Positions 41,497-51,022 of a stretch of 64,000 nt of DNA are shown in pieces. The stretch comes from Pseudobdellovibrionaceae bacterium. GTDB lineage: Bacteria > Bdellovibrionota > FAC87 > UBA2466 > JACKAF01. The notes beneath the pieces were generated by a model, which was not told the DNA's origin, ran no database searches, and worked only from the letters and a program-made list of their open reading frames with translations. The position numbers and the translations under genes were made by a program. The stretch's first letter is position 1; the number at the start of each line of letters is the position of its first letter. The stretch spans positions 124,001 to 188,000 of the forward strand of contig JACKAF010000003.1 of the NCBI GenBank assembly GCA_020635235.1, written 5' to 3'.

Positions 41497-42618
41497 CTAT
41501 TTCAGCATGTCATGGCAGATCGCCCCGTTATGGGTGACGACACAGCCCTTAATGATTTCGTCATCAAACTTCAGGTCAAAAGCGTTTTTTTCCTTGTCCC
41601 AAAAATGCTCCACGAGATTGGTGATATTGGAGGAGTACATCTGGGAGGCGTGCACCGGTACTCTCCCAGGCAGGTTTCCCAGGCCCATGACAAGGACGCC
41701 GTTAATATCCACTTCCTCGTCTAGTCGGCTGCCTTCGACGTTGCCGCCGGTTTCCACCGCCATGTCGACGATGATGCTGCCGGGCCTCATGCCAGCGACC
41801 ATCTCGCCCGTGACAATTCGGGGGGCTTTGCGCCCAAACACCTGGGCCGTCGTGATGACCACATCGGCTCCAGCACAGACTTTGGCCATTCCGGCCTGTT
41901 GCTTTTGAATCTGTTCCGGGGTGAGGGCAGTCGCGTATCCGCCTTTGGTTTCCCCCGTCTCCCCAAGGTCTATTTTCACAAACTTGGCTCCGAGCGACCG
42001 AACTTGCTCCTCAACGACTGGGCGAGTATCGAAGGCTTCCACCCGGGCACCGAGGCGTTTGGCGGTAGCAATCGCTTGAAGGCCCGCCACACCGACTCCA
42101 ATGATGAATACCTTGGCCGGTTGCAGGGTGCCCGCGGGGGTCATCATCATCGGGAAGGCCTTGCTCAACCGCTCCGCCGCCAAAATGACCGCGACGTAGC
42201 CTCCCAGGTTGGCCTGGGAGCTGAGTGCATCCATTTTTTGTGCGATCGTGGTTCGGGGGATCATTTCCATGGCGATGGCGGTAATGCCGGCGCCTGCAAA
42301 GGTCTGCAAAAGCTCTTTTTGAAAGAACGGGTCGAGATAGCTAACGTGAATGGAGCCTTTTTTGAGCTGGCCGACTTCTTCCGGGCTGGGCTTGCCGAGG
42401 CGCAAAACCATGTCCGCGCTACCCAAGGCCGCGGCCCTATCGCCTGTGAGACTGGCGCCGGCTGCTTCGTACTCTGAATCTGGAAACCCTAATGCCTTGC
42501 CTAGGCCCGCTTCGATGGTAATCTCGGCACCCAGCTTTTTTAGCTTTGCGATCCCGGCCGGGATGAGCGCAATACGGGTTTCTTTGGGGGAGGTTTCCTT
42601 CGGAACAAAAAGGCGCAT
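41497..42618 (-). CDS. pntAA: NAD(P) transhydrogenase alpha subunit, soluble part PntAA
   Basis: The 373-residue NAD(H)-binding subunit. It starts MRLFVPKETSPKETRIAL with the alanine dehydrogenase/PntA N-terminal domain, then the NAD fold VFIIGVGVAGLQAIATAKRLGA and DTRPVVEEQVRSLGAKF. The ATG at 42618 has the ribosome site AAAGGA; a longer frame to 42672 adds 18 residues without support. First gene of pntAA-pntAB-pntB. The complex links proton motive force to NADPH formation. Confidence 0.95.
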   Translation of the reverse strand: MRLFVPKETSPKETRIALIPAGIAKLKKLGAEITIEAGLGKALGFPDSEYEAAGASLTGDRAAALGSADMVLRLGKPSPEEVGQLKKGSIHVSYLDPFFQKELLQTFAGAGITAIAMEMIPRTTIAQKMDALSSQANLGGYVAVILAAERLSKAFPMMMTPAGTLQPAKVFIIGVGVAGLQAIATAKRLGARVEAFDTRPVVEEQVRSLGAKFVKIDLGETGETKGGYATALTPEQIQKQQAGMAKVCAGADVVITTAQVFGRKAPRIVTGEMVAGMRPGSIIVDMAVETGGNVEGSRLDEEVDINGVLVMGLGNLPGRVPVHASQMYSSNITNLVEHFWDKEKNAFDLKFDDEIIKGCVVTHNGAICHDMLK

Positions 42619-42767
42619 CGTTTGTCCTTTAAAAGCTGTCCTTGTGGTCGGCCATGAGAGGGAGATGCCCACGATTTGGCCACGATTTAGGGCGCGAGTT
42701 TAACAAGCTGTGGGAGTAGGTCAAGGGGCTTGTAATTACGGGAGGTTTTGCTTAGATTGGGACCCCT

Positions 42768-43724
42768 ATGGCTTGGACCGATACACAGATGAAAATCTTC
42801 ACTGGGACGGCGAACCCCGCTCTGGCAGCGGAGATCGCCAAGAAGCTGGATACCCAGCTGGCCCGGGCGGATGTTAAGCGTTTTTCCGACGGTGAGATCT
42901 TCTGCGAAATTCAGGAAAACGTTCGCGGAACAGACGTTTACATCATTCAGCCGACCTGCCCCCCGGTCAATGTGGCGTTGATGGAACTCCTTATTATGTG
43001 CGATGCCATGCGGCGCTCCTCCGCCTCATCTATCACGGCGGTGATCCCGTATTACGGCTACGCCCGTCAGGATCGCAAAGTTCAGCCGCGCGTGCCCATC
43101 ACGGCCAAGTTGGTTGCGGATTTACTCACGGCCGCCGGAGTGAACCGCGTGGTTTCGATGGATCTGCACGCGGGACAAATTCAGGGTTTTTTCAATATTC
43201 CTTTTGATCACCTTTACTCTAAGCCGGTACTCGTTGAGTACCTGCGTTCGCAGTACGATCTGCAAAACGTCGTCGTGGTTTCGCCCGATGCGGGTGGAGT
43301 GGAGCGCGCTCGTGCGTACGCCAAACGTTTGGATAGTGCGGGTCTGGCGATTATCGATAAGCGACGTACGGCGCCCAATGAGGCCAAAGCTTTGAACGTC
43401 ATCGGTGATGTGTCTGGTAAAGATGCCATCATTATAGATGACATGATTGATACGGCAGGAACGCTCGTTCAGGCCACCGACGTGCTTTTGAAGCATGGGG
43501 CTAAGTCGGTCAGTGCTGCGTGTACGCACGGCGTGTTTTCCGGGCCGGCGGCAGAGCGCATTGGTAGCAGCAAGTTGCGACAGGTGATTTGCACCAATAC
43601 CGTGCCCTTGTCTCCGCAGATTGCGGAGCTACCGCAGATTAAGTGTCTGAGTGTTGCAGATTTGCTGGGTGAGGCGATTTATAGAATTCACTCCCGAGAT
43701 TCGGTGAGTTCACTTTTTGATTAG
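42768..43724 (+). CDS. prs: Ribose-phosphate pyrophosphokinase Prs
   Basis: Makes phosphoribosyl pyrophosphate from ribose 5-phosphate and ATP for nucleotide synthesis. The 318 residues match the family, with MKIFTGTANPALAAEIAKKL, the Mg/ribose site around DLHAGQIQGFFNIP, and the PRPP loop AIIIDDMIDTAGTLVQA. Either ATG (42768, or 42789 which starts MKIFTG) is possible. First gene of prs-rplY-pth-ychF, a widely conserved order. Confidence 0.95.
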   Translation: MAWTDTQMKIFTGTANPALAAEIAKKLDTQLARADVKRFSDGEIFCEIQENVRGTDVYIIQPTCPPVNVALMELLIMCDAMRRSSASSITAVIPYYGYARQDRKVQPRVPITAKLVADLLTAAGVNRVVSMDLHAGQIQGFFNIPFDHLYSKPVLVEYLRSQYDLQNVVVVSPDAGGVERARAYAKRLDSAGLAIIDKRRTAPNEAKALNVIGDVSGKDAIIIDDMIDTAGTLVQATDVLLKHGAKSVSAACTHGVFSGPAAERIGSSKLRQVICTNTVPLSPQIAELPQIKCLSVADLLGEAIYRIHSRDSVSSLFD

Positions 43725-43742
43725 TAGAGAGGTAAGTAGGCG

Positions 43743-44402
43743 ATGGAACAAAACTTAGCAGTGGAAGAACGTAAACAGCGTGGAAATGGGCCTGCCCGTC
43801 GGCTGCGCCAGGCCGGCAAGATCCCGGCAGTAATGTACGGACAGGGTGGAAACCATGCCATCGCCGTCGATCCCAAGATCGTCGAAAAGTTGCTTTTGAC
43901 CGAAGGCGGAAAGAACTCCGTTTTGACCGTCCAGGGCGCTGGATTGGACGGTAAGAAGGCATTGGTAAAGGACTACCAGGTAGATCCTCGTACCCGTCGC
44001 CTCTTGCACGTGGATTTGATGGAAATTGACGTTACCGAAAAGGTGGAGGTCACCGTAAAGTTGACCTTTATTGGTAAGTCGGTGGGTGTTGTGGAAGGTG
44101 GCGTACTCAACGTGATCGCACGTGAGATTGACGTGAAATGCTTCCCGGACAAGATCCCTAGCCATATTGATGTAGATGTAACCCCTTTGAACATTGGCGA
44201 GTCGTTCCATTTGGACGATCTGACGCTGCCCGAAGGCTTGGAAAAAGCTTCTCACCAAAACCCGACGATTATCACGGTTGTGCCGCCGGCGAAGGAAGAA
44301 GAAATGCAAGCTTCCTTGGCTCCTGGAGCAGAACCCGAGGTCCTGACGGAGAAGAAGGAAGAAGCGCCTGCGGAAGCCAAGGATGAGAAGAAGGATAAGT
44401 AA
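43743..44402 (+). CDS. rplY: Large-subunit ribosomal protein bL25 (CTC/TL5 form)
   Basis: Binds 5S rRNA in the large ribosomal subunit. The 219 residues have the N-terminal L25 domain (RKQRGNGPARRLRQAGKIPAVMYG), the C-terminal TL5 beta domain (SHIDVDVTPLNIGESFHLDDL) and a Glu/Lys-rich, probably disordered end. This long form is usual outside gammaproteobacteria. It lies between prs and pth, as in many genomes. Confidence 0.95.
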   Translation: MEQNLAVEERKQRGNGPARRLRQAGKIPAVMYGQGGNHAIAVDPKIVEKLLLTEGGKNSVLTVQGAGLDGKKALVKDYQVDPRTRRLLHVDLMEIDVTEKVEVTVKLTFIGKSVGVVEGGVLNVIAREIDVKCFPDKIPSHIDVDVTPLNIGESFHLDDLTLPEGLEKASHQNPTIITVVPPAKEEEMQASLAPGAEPEVLTEKKEEAPAEAKDEKKDK

Positions 44403-44428
44403 CTTCTTCGTGATCGGATTGGCAGTCC

Positions 44429-45031
44429 ATGGCTGAAGGTCCCAGTTACCCGTTCCTTGTAGTAGGGCTCGGAAATCCGGGCTCGGAGTACCGCCATACG
44501 CCCCACAATATTGGGTTCGAAGTGGTGGAAGCGCTCGCAAAACATTGGAACGCGCATGAGTTTCAGAAGAAATTCAAAGGCCTTCTTGCAGAAGTACACC
44601 GTCCGGGTGGAAAGGTTCTATTGCTTAAGCCGCAAACTTACATGAACCTTTCAGGCGAATCCGTTGCCGAAATTGTGAACTTCTTTAAGTTGGATCCCGT
44701 TTCGCAAATGCTTGTGGTGGTCGATGATCTCGATCTGCCTCCTGGCCAATTGCGTTTGCGCAAGGCCGGCGGGACAGGTGGACACAACGGTTTGCGGTCC
44801 ATTCAGGAAAGTCTCGGAACGGCGGATTACCCTCGTCTGCGCGTTGGTATTGGGAAGTCGAGCGATCGGGATGGAGCGAGCCACGTGCTTTCCAAAATCC
44901 CCAAGTCGCAACAGGCTCTCTATACCGAGGCCGTTGAGAATTGTGTGGCCGGAGTAGAGCGCTGTGTGCAAGAAGGCGTGAGTCTCGCTATGAATTGGGT
45001 CAACTCTTTGGGAACTAAAGATGAGTCTTAG
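44429..45031 (+). CDS. pth: Peptidyl-tRNA hydrolase
   Basis: Releases tRNA from stalled peptidyl-tRNA. The 200 residues show VVGLGNPGSEYRHTPHNIGF (with the catalytic histidine), KPQTYMNLSG, VVVDDLDLPPGQLRLRKAGG with the conserved Asp, and GGTGGHNGLRSI. It overlaps the ychF start by 11 bases. Confidence 0.95.
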   Translation: MAEGPSYPFLVVGLGNPGSEYRHTPHNIGFEVVEALAKHWNAHEFQKKFKGLLAEVHRPGGKVLLLKPQTYMNLSGESVAEIVNFFKLDPVSQMLVVVDDLDLPPGQLRLRKAGGTGGHNGLRSIQESLGTADYPRLRVGIGKSSDRDGASHVLSKIPKSQQALYTEAVENCVAGVERCVQEGVSLAMNWVNSLGTKDES

Positions 45032-46115
45032 ATGCGGAATTGTTGGCTTGCCCAACGTCGGAAAATCCACTTTGTTCAATGCCCTTGGCAGTGCGAAAGC
45101 GGAGGCGGCGAACTATCCCTTCTGCACCATCGAGCCCAATATTGGAATGGTGACAGTCCCCGATCCGCGTCTGGACGATATCGCCAAAGTCATTCAGTCC
45201 CAGAAAATCGTGCCAGCGACGACCCAATTTGTGGATATCGCCGGAATCGTAAAGGGCGCCAGCAAAGGTGAAGGGCTCGGCAACCAGTTTCTCTCCCACA
45301 TCCGTGAAGTCGACGCCATTATCCACCTCGTCCGTTGCTTTAAGAATGACGATGTTATTCACGTACACGGTGAAGTGGATCCGCTGAATGATATCGAAGT
45401 GATTGAAACGGAACTTATCCTTGCGGACCTACAAACTGTAGAGAAGCGCCTTACGAAAGAGAAAAATTCTGCAAAGAGCGGTGATAAGAAGGTCGCAAAA
45501 AACGCAGAGATTCTCGATAAAATGAAGGTGCATCTGGACGCTGGCAAGCCGGCTCGTAGCTGCACGCTTGAAAAAAATGACTGGGAGCTACTGGATACTC
45601 TGTTTTTGTTGACCGCGAAGCCCGTACTTTATCTTTGTAATTCTACCGGCAAGCCGGAAGAAAAAGTGTGGGTGGACACGGTCGACAAGTACGCAAAAGA
45701 GCACGGGGCCATTAGCCTTAGCATCGATTGCGCCTTGGAATCTGAGATCGCTGCGCTTCCGGAGGAAGAGCGGGGTGAGTACCTTACGGAGCTGGGCATC
45801 ACGGAGCCGGGGCTCAATCGTCTCATTCGGGGAGCTTTCGATCTATTGGGCCTTTGTACGTATTACACCGCTGGTCCAAAAGAGGCGCGGGCCTGGACTA
45901 TCCACAAAGGCATGAAGGCCCCACAAGCGGCAGGCGTGATTCATACCGATTTTGAGAAAGGCTTCATCTGCGCGGAATGTTACAATAGCGACGATTTGCT
46001 TCGATTGGGCAGTGAAGCCAAAGTACGAGAGGCCGGGCTTTTGCGCCAAGAAGGAAAGGAATACGTAGTTCAACCAAAAGACGTGATACTCTTTAGGTTT
46101 AACGTTTCAAAATAG
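45021..46115 (+). CDS. ychF: Ribosome-binding ATPase YchF (Obg family)
   Basis: Obg-family P-loop protein that binds the ribosome and hydrolyses ATP more than GTP. The 364 residues carry the P loop GLPNVGKSTLFNALG, the switch region DIAGIVKGASKGEGLGNQFL with IREVDAIIHLVRCF, a helical hairpin and a C-terminal TGS domain (IHKGMKAPQAAGVIHTDFEKGFI). The G4 site reads LCNSTGKPEE, as expected for a non-canonical YchF specificity. Last of the prs-rplY-pth-ychF run. Confidence 0.95.
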   Translation: MSLRCGIVGLPNVGKSTLFNALGSAKAEAANYPFCTIEPNIGMVTVPDPRLDDIAKVIQSQKIVPATTQFVDIAGIVKGASKGEGLGNQFLSHIREVDAIIHLVRCFKNDDVIHVHGEVDPLNDIEVIETELILADLQTVEKRLTKEKNSAKSGDKKVAKNAEILDKMKVHLDAGKPARSCTLEKNDWELLDTLFLLTAKPVLYLCNSTGKPEEKVWVDTVDKYAKEHGAISLSIDCALESEIAALPEEERGEYLTELGITEPGLNRLIRGAFDLLGLCTYYTAGPKEARAWTIHKGMKAPQAAGVIHTDFEKGFICAECYNSDDLLRLGSEAKVREAGLLRQEGKEYVVQPKDVILFRFNVSK

Positions 46116-46116
46116 C

Positions 46117-47004
46117 ATGGACCTGCCAAAAAAAACGGGGATCTCTGGTTTTACGATCGTCCGAAATGCGGTGAAATTGGATTATCCTTTTAGGGAATCC
46201 GTTCTCTCGTTGCTTCCCATTTGTGACGAACTGATTATCAACTGCGGGGACTCCACAGACGGCACTTACGAGCTTTGCCAGGCGCTTGCCGAACAAGCTG
46301 AGGGCAAGATCAAGGTGGTTCAATCCGTGTGGGATTTGCAAGATACCAGCGGTGGGAACCAACTCAAATTTCAAACCGATACCACGATGGCCTACTGCCG
46401 CGAGCGTTGGTGCTTTTATTTGCAGGCAGATGAAGTGCTGCACGAAAAAGATTACGCCAGCATACTGAAGGCAGTAGCTGTGGCCGACAAGCGTGAGGAT
46501 GTTGATGGCATTGTCTTTGACTACCGCCATTTTTACGGAAGCTGTCACTACACAATTTCGGCTCGTAACTGGTACCGACGCGAAGTAAGGGCGTTTAAGA
46601 ACCACCGGGGTATTGCCGCTTTTCGAGACGCGCAAGGCTTTCGAAAAAACGGGGAGCGCTTGAAAGTCCTTTCGGCCAATGCACGGGTGTTTCACTACGG
46701 CTATGTGCGGACACGGGAATCGCTCCGCGCCAAACGAGAAGAGATGTCGCGTTGGTGGGGCGAGGACCCGGCAAAAAAGGATCAGGAACTCCACCGCCTA
46801 GTGGGGCTACGCCGTTTTTTGGGCAAGCACCCCAAGGTCATGCAAGATCGCATCGACGGGGTACCCGATGATTTTGATCCTCGCAACTACCCAAGAAAGT
46901 GGGATCGCAAGGAAATCAAAAACCTGCTGACCTACGCGTGGGAAAAAATCTTCCGTTTTCGCATTGGTGAGTTCCGGAACTACGAGTTACTCAAGCAGAG
47001 CTAG
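46117..47004 (+). CDS. Glycosyltransferase family 2-like protein
   Basis: A 295-residue GT-A-type enzyme. The start SGFTIVRNAVKLDYPFRESV, the nucleotide-sugar site ELIINCGDSTDGTYELC and the DxD-like FYLQADEVLHE fit family 2. A cysteine-rich SCHYTISARNWY segment is unusual. No acceptor can be named. The gene begins one base after ychF and its stop overlaps the convergent radical SAM gene by four bases. Confidence 0.75.
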   Translation: MDLPKKTGISGFTIVRNAVKLDYPFRESVLSLLPICDELIINCGDSTDGTYELCQALAEQAEGKIKVVQSVWDLQDTSGGNQLKFQTDTTMAYCRERWCFYLQADEVLHEKDYASILKAVAVADKREDVDGIVFDYRHFYGSCHYTISARNWYRREVRAFKNHRGIAAFRDAQGFRKNGERLKVLSANARVFHYGYVRTRESLRAKREEMSRWWGEDPAKKDQELHRLVGLRRFLGKHPKVMQDRIDGVPDDFDPRNYPRKWDRKEIKNLLTYAWEKIFRFRIGEFRNYELLKQS

Positions 47005-47972
47005 GCTAAAGCCCCTGTACAGGAACTTCCACTTCCGGCAGTGCACCCGAAGCAATGGGAGGCTGTGGCGATGGGCGCGTTTTCGAGCCTCTTAAAATCC
47101 AAATCAAAGATTGTCTTCGCTCCGGCCGCAAGCGGAAGCTCTAACATCTGGTTGAAATCACAGTCGTAAAGTTTGCCGTCAAAGCCGACGCTAAGAAGGT
47201 CGCGGCACATAAGACCGTCGACAGAAGCCGGATTGAAGGCCCCAGCGAGGAGATCCAAATACTCCTCGTATTTCCCTTGTCGGACTAAGGCCTCCGCAAA
47301 GCGTTTGATAGGCATGTTAGTCAAAGTAAAAAGATGGTTGAAGTGGATGCCAAAATCTTCTCGAAGTCTTTTTTTGTATGTAGCCTCGAGTGTCGATTGG
47401 TCAGGCGGCAGAAAGGCGCCTACTGGGTTGTAAACGAGATCCAAAACGAGATTTCCTTTTGCGTACCCGAGATCATTTAATTTTTGCAGGGCCCGAATGC
47501 TCTTGTCGAAAACCCCACTCCCTCGCTGCTTTCGAACGTTGGCTTCGGAATAACAAGGGAGGGAAGCGATGATGCGCACCTGGTGCTTAGCAAGAAAGTC
47601 TGCGGTGTCTTCCTGTTCGGGTTCCCACAACACCGTGAGGTTGCAGCGATCGATCACCTGGACACCGCTCTTGTGGAGTTCAGAAACAAAATAGCGGAAG
47701 TGTGGGTTGAGTTCAGGTGCCCCGCCGGTGATGTCCACCACGGTCACGTTTGCATCGCGGGCCAAACGCAAGCAAGCCTCTACGGTAGCGAGCTCCATGT
47801 TTTCCGTTCGCTGCGGACCCGCCTCGACGTGGCAATGTTGGCAGGCCTGGTTGCAGAGTTTGCCTAGATTAACCTGCAGGGTGGAAAGAGCACGTCGCCT
47901 TAACGACAGGCCCTTTGAATTCAACAATCCCGGAAAAGTTCTACGATGCGTAGACGCAGCCACCAATTCCAT
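47001..47972 (-). CDS. arsS: Radical SAM protein ArsS-like (DUF3641 C-terminus)
   Basis: A 323-residue radical SAM protein of the ArsS type, proposed for arsenosugar synthesis. The iron-sulfur motif CNQACQHCHVE carries Cys40, Cys44 and Cys47; the SAM region VVDITGGAPELNPHF follows, and the C-terminal CFGCTAGSGSSCTG and MCRDLLSVGFDGKLYDCDFNQM are typical of DUF3641. No arsM or ars regulator lies nearby, so the substrate is not certain. Confidence 0.85.
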   Translation of the reverse strand: MELVAASTHRRTFPGLLNSKGLSLRRRALSTLQVNLGKLCNQACQHCHVEAGPQRTENMELATVEACLRLARDANVTVVDITGGAPELNPHFRYFVSELHKSGVQVIDRCNLTVLWEPEQEDTADFLAKHQVRIIASLPCYSEANVRKQRGSGVFDKSIRALQKLNDLGYAKGNLVLDLVYNPVGAFLPPDQSTLEATYKKRLREDFGIHFNHLFTLTNMPIKRFAEALVRQGKYEEYLDLLAGAFNPASVDGLMCRDLLSVGFDGKLYDCDFNQMLELPLAAGAKTIFDLDFKRLENAPIATASHCFGCTAGSGSSCTGALA

Positions 47973-48348
47973 ACATTTAAACTAACGGACCTGAAAGCAA
48001 AGGACAAGGCGGGGCCCCTTTTGGGGTGTCTCGGGTAAGTTTTAAAGTGTAGATTTGGGACAAGAGGCGCGTTGGCCCGTTTCGAGACTCCCCGGCGAGT
48101 TAGCGGGATTCTCTGGAACTCAGCGAGAAGGAGGGCTAAGCCCTCGCCTCTCAATCTGAAAAACCTCGAGAGGGTTTGAACCCCCTCGTCTTGCTTAATT
48201 ACTAGAGCAATCTTGATGCCAACTTTTGAGAGGGAGTTTTGAGCTTGTTTCGGTTCAGAACCGAGCCGATCGGGGCCAAACTGACCCCAATTTCTCAACT
48301 TTGAACGGTCTAAAATGAGAAACTAGAGCCGAAATGGACCAATGGGAG
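47973..48348. other. 376-base intergenic region with several inverted repeats
   Basis: Upstream of arsS and downstream of the hydrolase, both on the minus strand. It holds CGGTTC-A-GAACCG (48251-48263), GGGG..CCCC with a nine-base loop (48272-48288), and arms TTTCTCA / TGAGAAA (48291-48297 and 48316-48322). An open frame at 47921-48298 has no family pattern and overlaps arsS. No transposase is present. The repeats could be remnants of a small mobile element or a regulatory leader. Confidence 0.5.
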
Positions 48349-49146
48349 TTAGCGTCCTACCAGGAAGTCGCGGAAGGCTTTGGTTTTTTCGCCTTTGATG
48401 AGTGCGGGTACGATGTCGTTGTGCCCGTAGCCGGGCAAGCGGGTAAAGGTTTTGGGACCTGTGTAGGCCTCAAAAAGCTTTTCTCCAAACTGGATGGGGA
48501 CGACCTCGTCCGACTCGCCTTGAACGATATGAAGCGGGACCGGTGTCGCGGCCAGGTAGCGCATGTTTTCGTAGCGGTCCTTCATGATCCATCGAACCGG
48601 CAGATAAGGGTAGTGAAACTGGCCGACGTCTACCGCCGAGCTGAAAGGAGAGATGAGTGCGAGACGATCGATATCGCGCTTGTTGGCGATGTAGCTGGCG
48701 GGTCCGCTCCCAAGGCTTTCTCCAACGATAGTAATCGGAAGAAGGGCCCACTTCTGGCGAACGGTATCAAAGAGCAGCTCGGCCTCTTGGAAGATGAGCG
48801 CTTCGCTCGGATCTCCTGCTCTGGCTCCAAAGCCCGGGTACTCTGCCAGGAGGAGAAGGACACGCGTGTCGGGAATGAGTTCATCGAGCCAATTCCGCCC
48901 CAAGGCTTCTCCACCGTTCCCGTGAAAAAAGATAACGACTCGCTTGGGATCTTCGGAAGGCCTGATATACCCCCAAAATTGTCCTGCTACATCCCGCCAA
49001 GGGCGGAACGTCGAATTGCCGGCGCCTTTTCTATCCACATGGGTCGGAAAGTATTGGAGATTGCGTTGGGTGATGGAGGCGACCATCACGAGCGCTCCAT
49101 AAATGAGTCCCAATCCGAATAAAAGAGTGACGCAGAATCTCAACAC
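48349..49146 (-). CDS. Alpha/beta hydrolase, membrane-anchored
   Basis: A 265-residue serine hydrolase of the BAAT/FrsA-like or BEM46-like group. An N-terminal hydrophobic anchor (about 4-25) is followed by the oxyanion loop FFHGNGG (73-79), nucleophile GESLGSG with Ser144, Asp213 in QGESDEVVP and His242 in PGYGHNDIV. The triad order and the NGG loop match BEM46-type hydrolases. It may act on lipids or peptides at the membrane; the substrate is unknown. Confidence 0.85.
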   Translation of the reverse strand: MLRFCVTLLFGLGLIYGALVMVASITQRNLQYFPTHVDRKGAGNSTFRPWRDVAGQFWGYIRPSEDPKRVVIFFHGNGGEALGRNWLDELIPDTRVLLLLAEYPGFGARAGDPSEALIFQEAELLFDTVRQKWALLPITIVGESLGSGPASYIANKRDIDRLALISPFSSAVDVGQFHYPYLPVRWIMKDRYENMRYLAATPVPLHIVQGESDEVVPIQFGEKLFEAYTGPKTFTRLPGYGHNDIVPALIKGEKTKAFRDFLVGR

Positions 49147-49215
49147 GCGTCGTATTTTATCATAGACACTGATGACTCGCCGCGTTTAGCGTTTCATTAA
49201 ATGGAGGAGGCTTTC

Positions 49216-49830
49216 ATGCGTTTAGTGTATCCGTTGGTAATTGGACTATTGTTGTTAGCTTTCGGTCGGGCTCAGGCACAGGAGGAGATTGCTCCGGCGA
49301 TCAAAGCGGGCGAGAAACCGGCCGCCGTTGAACTTGCCGGTTTCGACGAAGAAAAAAAGGAAATTGAAAAAGAAGCGGTGGCGGCGGTTGTGGGGGAGAA
49401 GAAGAAGTACACCATCGTTGAACTGTTTCAGACCTACTGCTACGCCTGCCGGCAAAACATTGCTCTTCACTTGACGGGTCTCATTGAAAAAACGGGTGAC
49501 GTCGCGACTTACAAACTCATCGCAATTCGAAACCCGAATGTCACTCCTCGAAATGAATTCAAGCGCGAGGTGCAGGATTTCTTTTCGCAAGCGCCCGCGG
49601 ATCTGATTCCCGATGCTAGCGATGAACAAAAAACCCGAATCGCTAAGGTCTTGCCCAAGGTGCGCGTATTGATGGATTCGGATCGCAAAGCCATGCGAGC
49701 TTTCAAGGTGCAGTACACCCCGACACTTTACGTGCTCGATAGCGAGGGCAAGGTTGTTTACGGCCACGTGGGTTCTCTGGAGGGGCAGGAGGACGCCAAA
49801 AAGGCGATACTCAAAGCGGTCGGAAAATAA
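49216..49830 (+). CDS. Exported thioredoxin-fold protein with CYAC motif
   Basis: A 204-residue protein with a signal peptide (ending RAQAQEE), an acidic/Lys-rich spacer, and a thioredoxin-like domain with the redox-type motif CYAC (Cys75, Cys78) and a likely cis-proline loop FKVQYTPTLYVLD. It may form or reduce disulfides or serve cytochrome maturation; the tryptophan usual before the motif is replaced by threonine and tyrosine (QTYCYAC). The ATG at 49216 is placed by GGAGG (49203-49207). Confidence 0.75.
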   Translation: MRLVYPLVIGLLLLAFGRAQAQEEIAPAIKAGEKPAAVELAGFDEEKKEIEKEAVAAVVGEKKKYTIVELFQTYCYACRQNIALHLTGLIEKTGDVATYKLIAIRNPNVTPRNEFKREVQDFFSQAPADLIPDASDEQKTRIAKVLPKVRVLMDSDRKAMRAFKVQYTPTLYVLDSEGKVVYGHVGSLEGQEDAKKAILKAVGK

Positions 49831-49841
49831 GGCAGCTAGGA

Positions 49842-50984
49842 CTAGGCCACTGCTTTGCGGTAGGCTTCGATAGTCAGCGCCGCCGTCGTGTCCCAACTGA
49901 ATTGCTGGGCCCGCACCGGACCCAGGTCCCGGCAGCGGGTCCGTTTGTCTTCATCGAAGGCGGCCAGCATACCGGCGTGCATAGAATCTCGATCCATCGG
50001 GTTAAAGTAGAGTGCGGCGTTACCACCGACCTCTGGCATAGCGCCGCGATCGCTCGTAAGAACAGGCGTCCCGCCGCTCATCGCTTCGAGGATGGGCAAA
50101 CCAAAACCCTCGTAAAGGCTCGGGTAGACAAATGTATGGGCTTTTTGAAAAAGTACGCGCAGCTCTTCCTGAGAGGGCGATTGCACGAGTGACACACGAT
50201 CGCCCAGGTGCAAACCTTCAATAAGTTGTTTTTCTTCCGTATCAAAGGGGGCTCCGGCGACCACCACACGGACGTCGTTGCGTACAGGGCTAGAGGCGTA
50301 CGCGCCCAGCCAGGCGCCAAAATTCTTGTACTGCAAGCGCCCTCCGACATAGAGGAAAAATGGTTCGTCTTTGAGCGCATGCATTTTTTTTACGAGTGTC
50401 CACTCTGCTTCTTCTACCGGAGTTGAAAAAAATCCGTACTCGACACCGAGGGGCGTGACGTCGACTTTTTCAGGATCCACTTCATAAAAGGTGCACAGAT
50501 CGAGTTTCGTAGTCATCGAGTTGGTGACGATGCGCGTGGCGGTTGATAGCGCGCGTTTCTTGTCTCTTCGTAAATCATCAAATACGCCGCCCACGCTGAA
50601 CTGGGGGTACAACTCCGGAATCATATCGTGGATGGTAAGCAATTGTGGCAACTTCGGAAACGAGGACGCCTGGTAGTGAGTGGGATGATAAACGGATCCT
50701 GCCTTTGTTTGAACCTGTTGTCGCCAGTAGTACTTGTCTATACTTTGCCGTATGCCAGAAAGAAAACGTTTTAACTTTCCGTCGGGAAACCAGCTTGCAC
50801 TGGGGGTGACGCGCTCTAGATGCTGCGTTTGGGAGGCTGTTGGAGGCGCCAGCACACCGCTGGCATTGCCGAGGATCTGCAGCTCTACCTCGGGGTGGTT
50901 TGCGATGCGGGGCAGAATCTCCGCAAAATAGCGGTAGATCCCGCCCTTCTGAAAACAGTTCCAGTCGACGATGACGTGTACCAT
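49842..50984 (-). CDS. Glycosyltransferase family 4-like protein
   Basis: A 380-residue GT-B glycosyltransferase of family 4. It has LLTIHDMIPELYP in the N-terminal domain and the C-terminal donor site with VYPSLYEGFGLPILEAMSGG (the E-x7-E motif) and LTSDRGAMPEVGGNAAL. No membrane helix was seen. It is likely to add a sugar to a surface polysaccharide or lipid. Neighbours give no operon clue. Confidence 0.88.
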   Translation of the reverse strand: MVHVIVDWNCFQKGGIYRYFAEILPRIANHPEVELQILGNASGVLAPPTASQTQHLERVTPSASWFPDGKLKRFLSGIRQSIDKYYWRQQVQTKAGSVYHPTHYQASSFPKLPQLLTIHDMIPELYPQFSVGGVFDDLRRDKKRALSTATRIVTNSMTTKLDLCTFYEVDPEKVDVTPLGVEYGFFSTPVEEAEWTLVKKMHALKDEPFFLYVGGRLQYKNFGAWLGAYASSPVRNDVRVVVAGAPFDTEEKQLIEGLHLGDRVSLVQSPSQEELRVLFQKAHTFVYPSLYEGFGLPILEAMSGGTPVLTSDRGAMPEVGGNAALYFNPMDRDSMHAGMLAAFDEDKRTRCRDLGPVRAQQFSWDTTAALTIEAYRKAVA

Positions 50985-51022
50985 TTCCAGATTATACGCG
51001 AAAGCGTTGCGCTTTGCTTAGC

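Noticed and set aside
43755..44540. 261-codon minus-strand open frame over rplY and pth
   Set aside because: Antisense to two conserved genes.
47921..48298. 125-codon minus-strand open frame upstream of arsS
   Set aside because: Overlaps the arsS start, has no ribosome site and runs through the inverted-repeat cluster.
48334..49122. 262-codon plus-strand open frame over the hydrolase
   Set aside because: The minus strand carries a full Ser-Asp-His triad; the plus translation has no motif.
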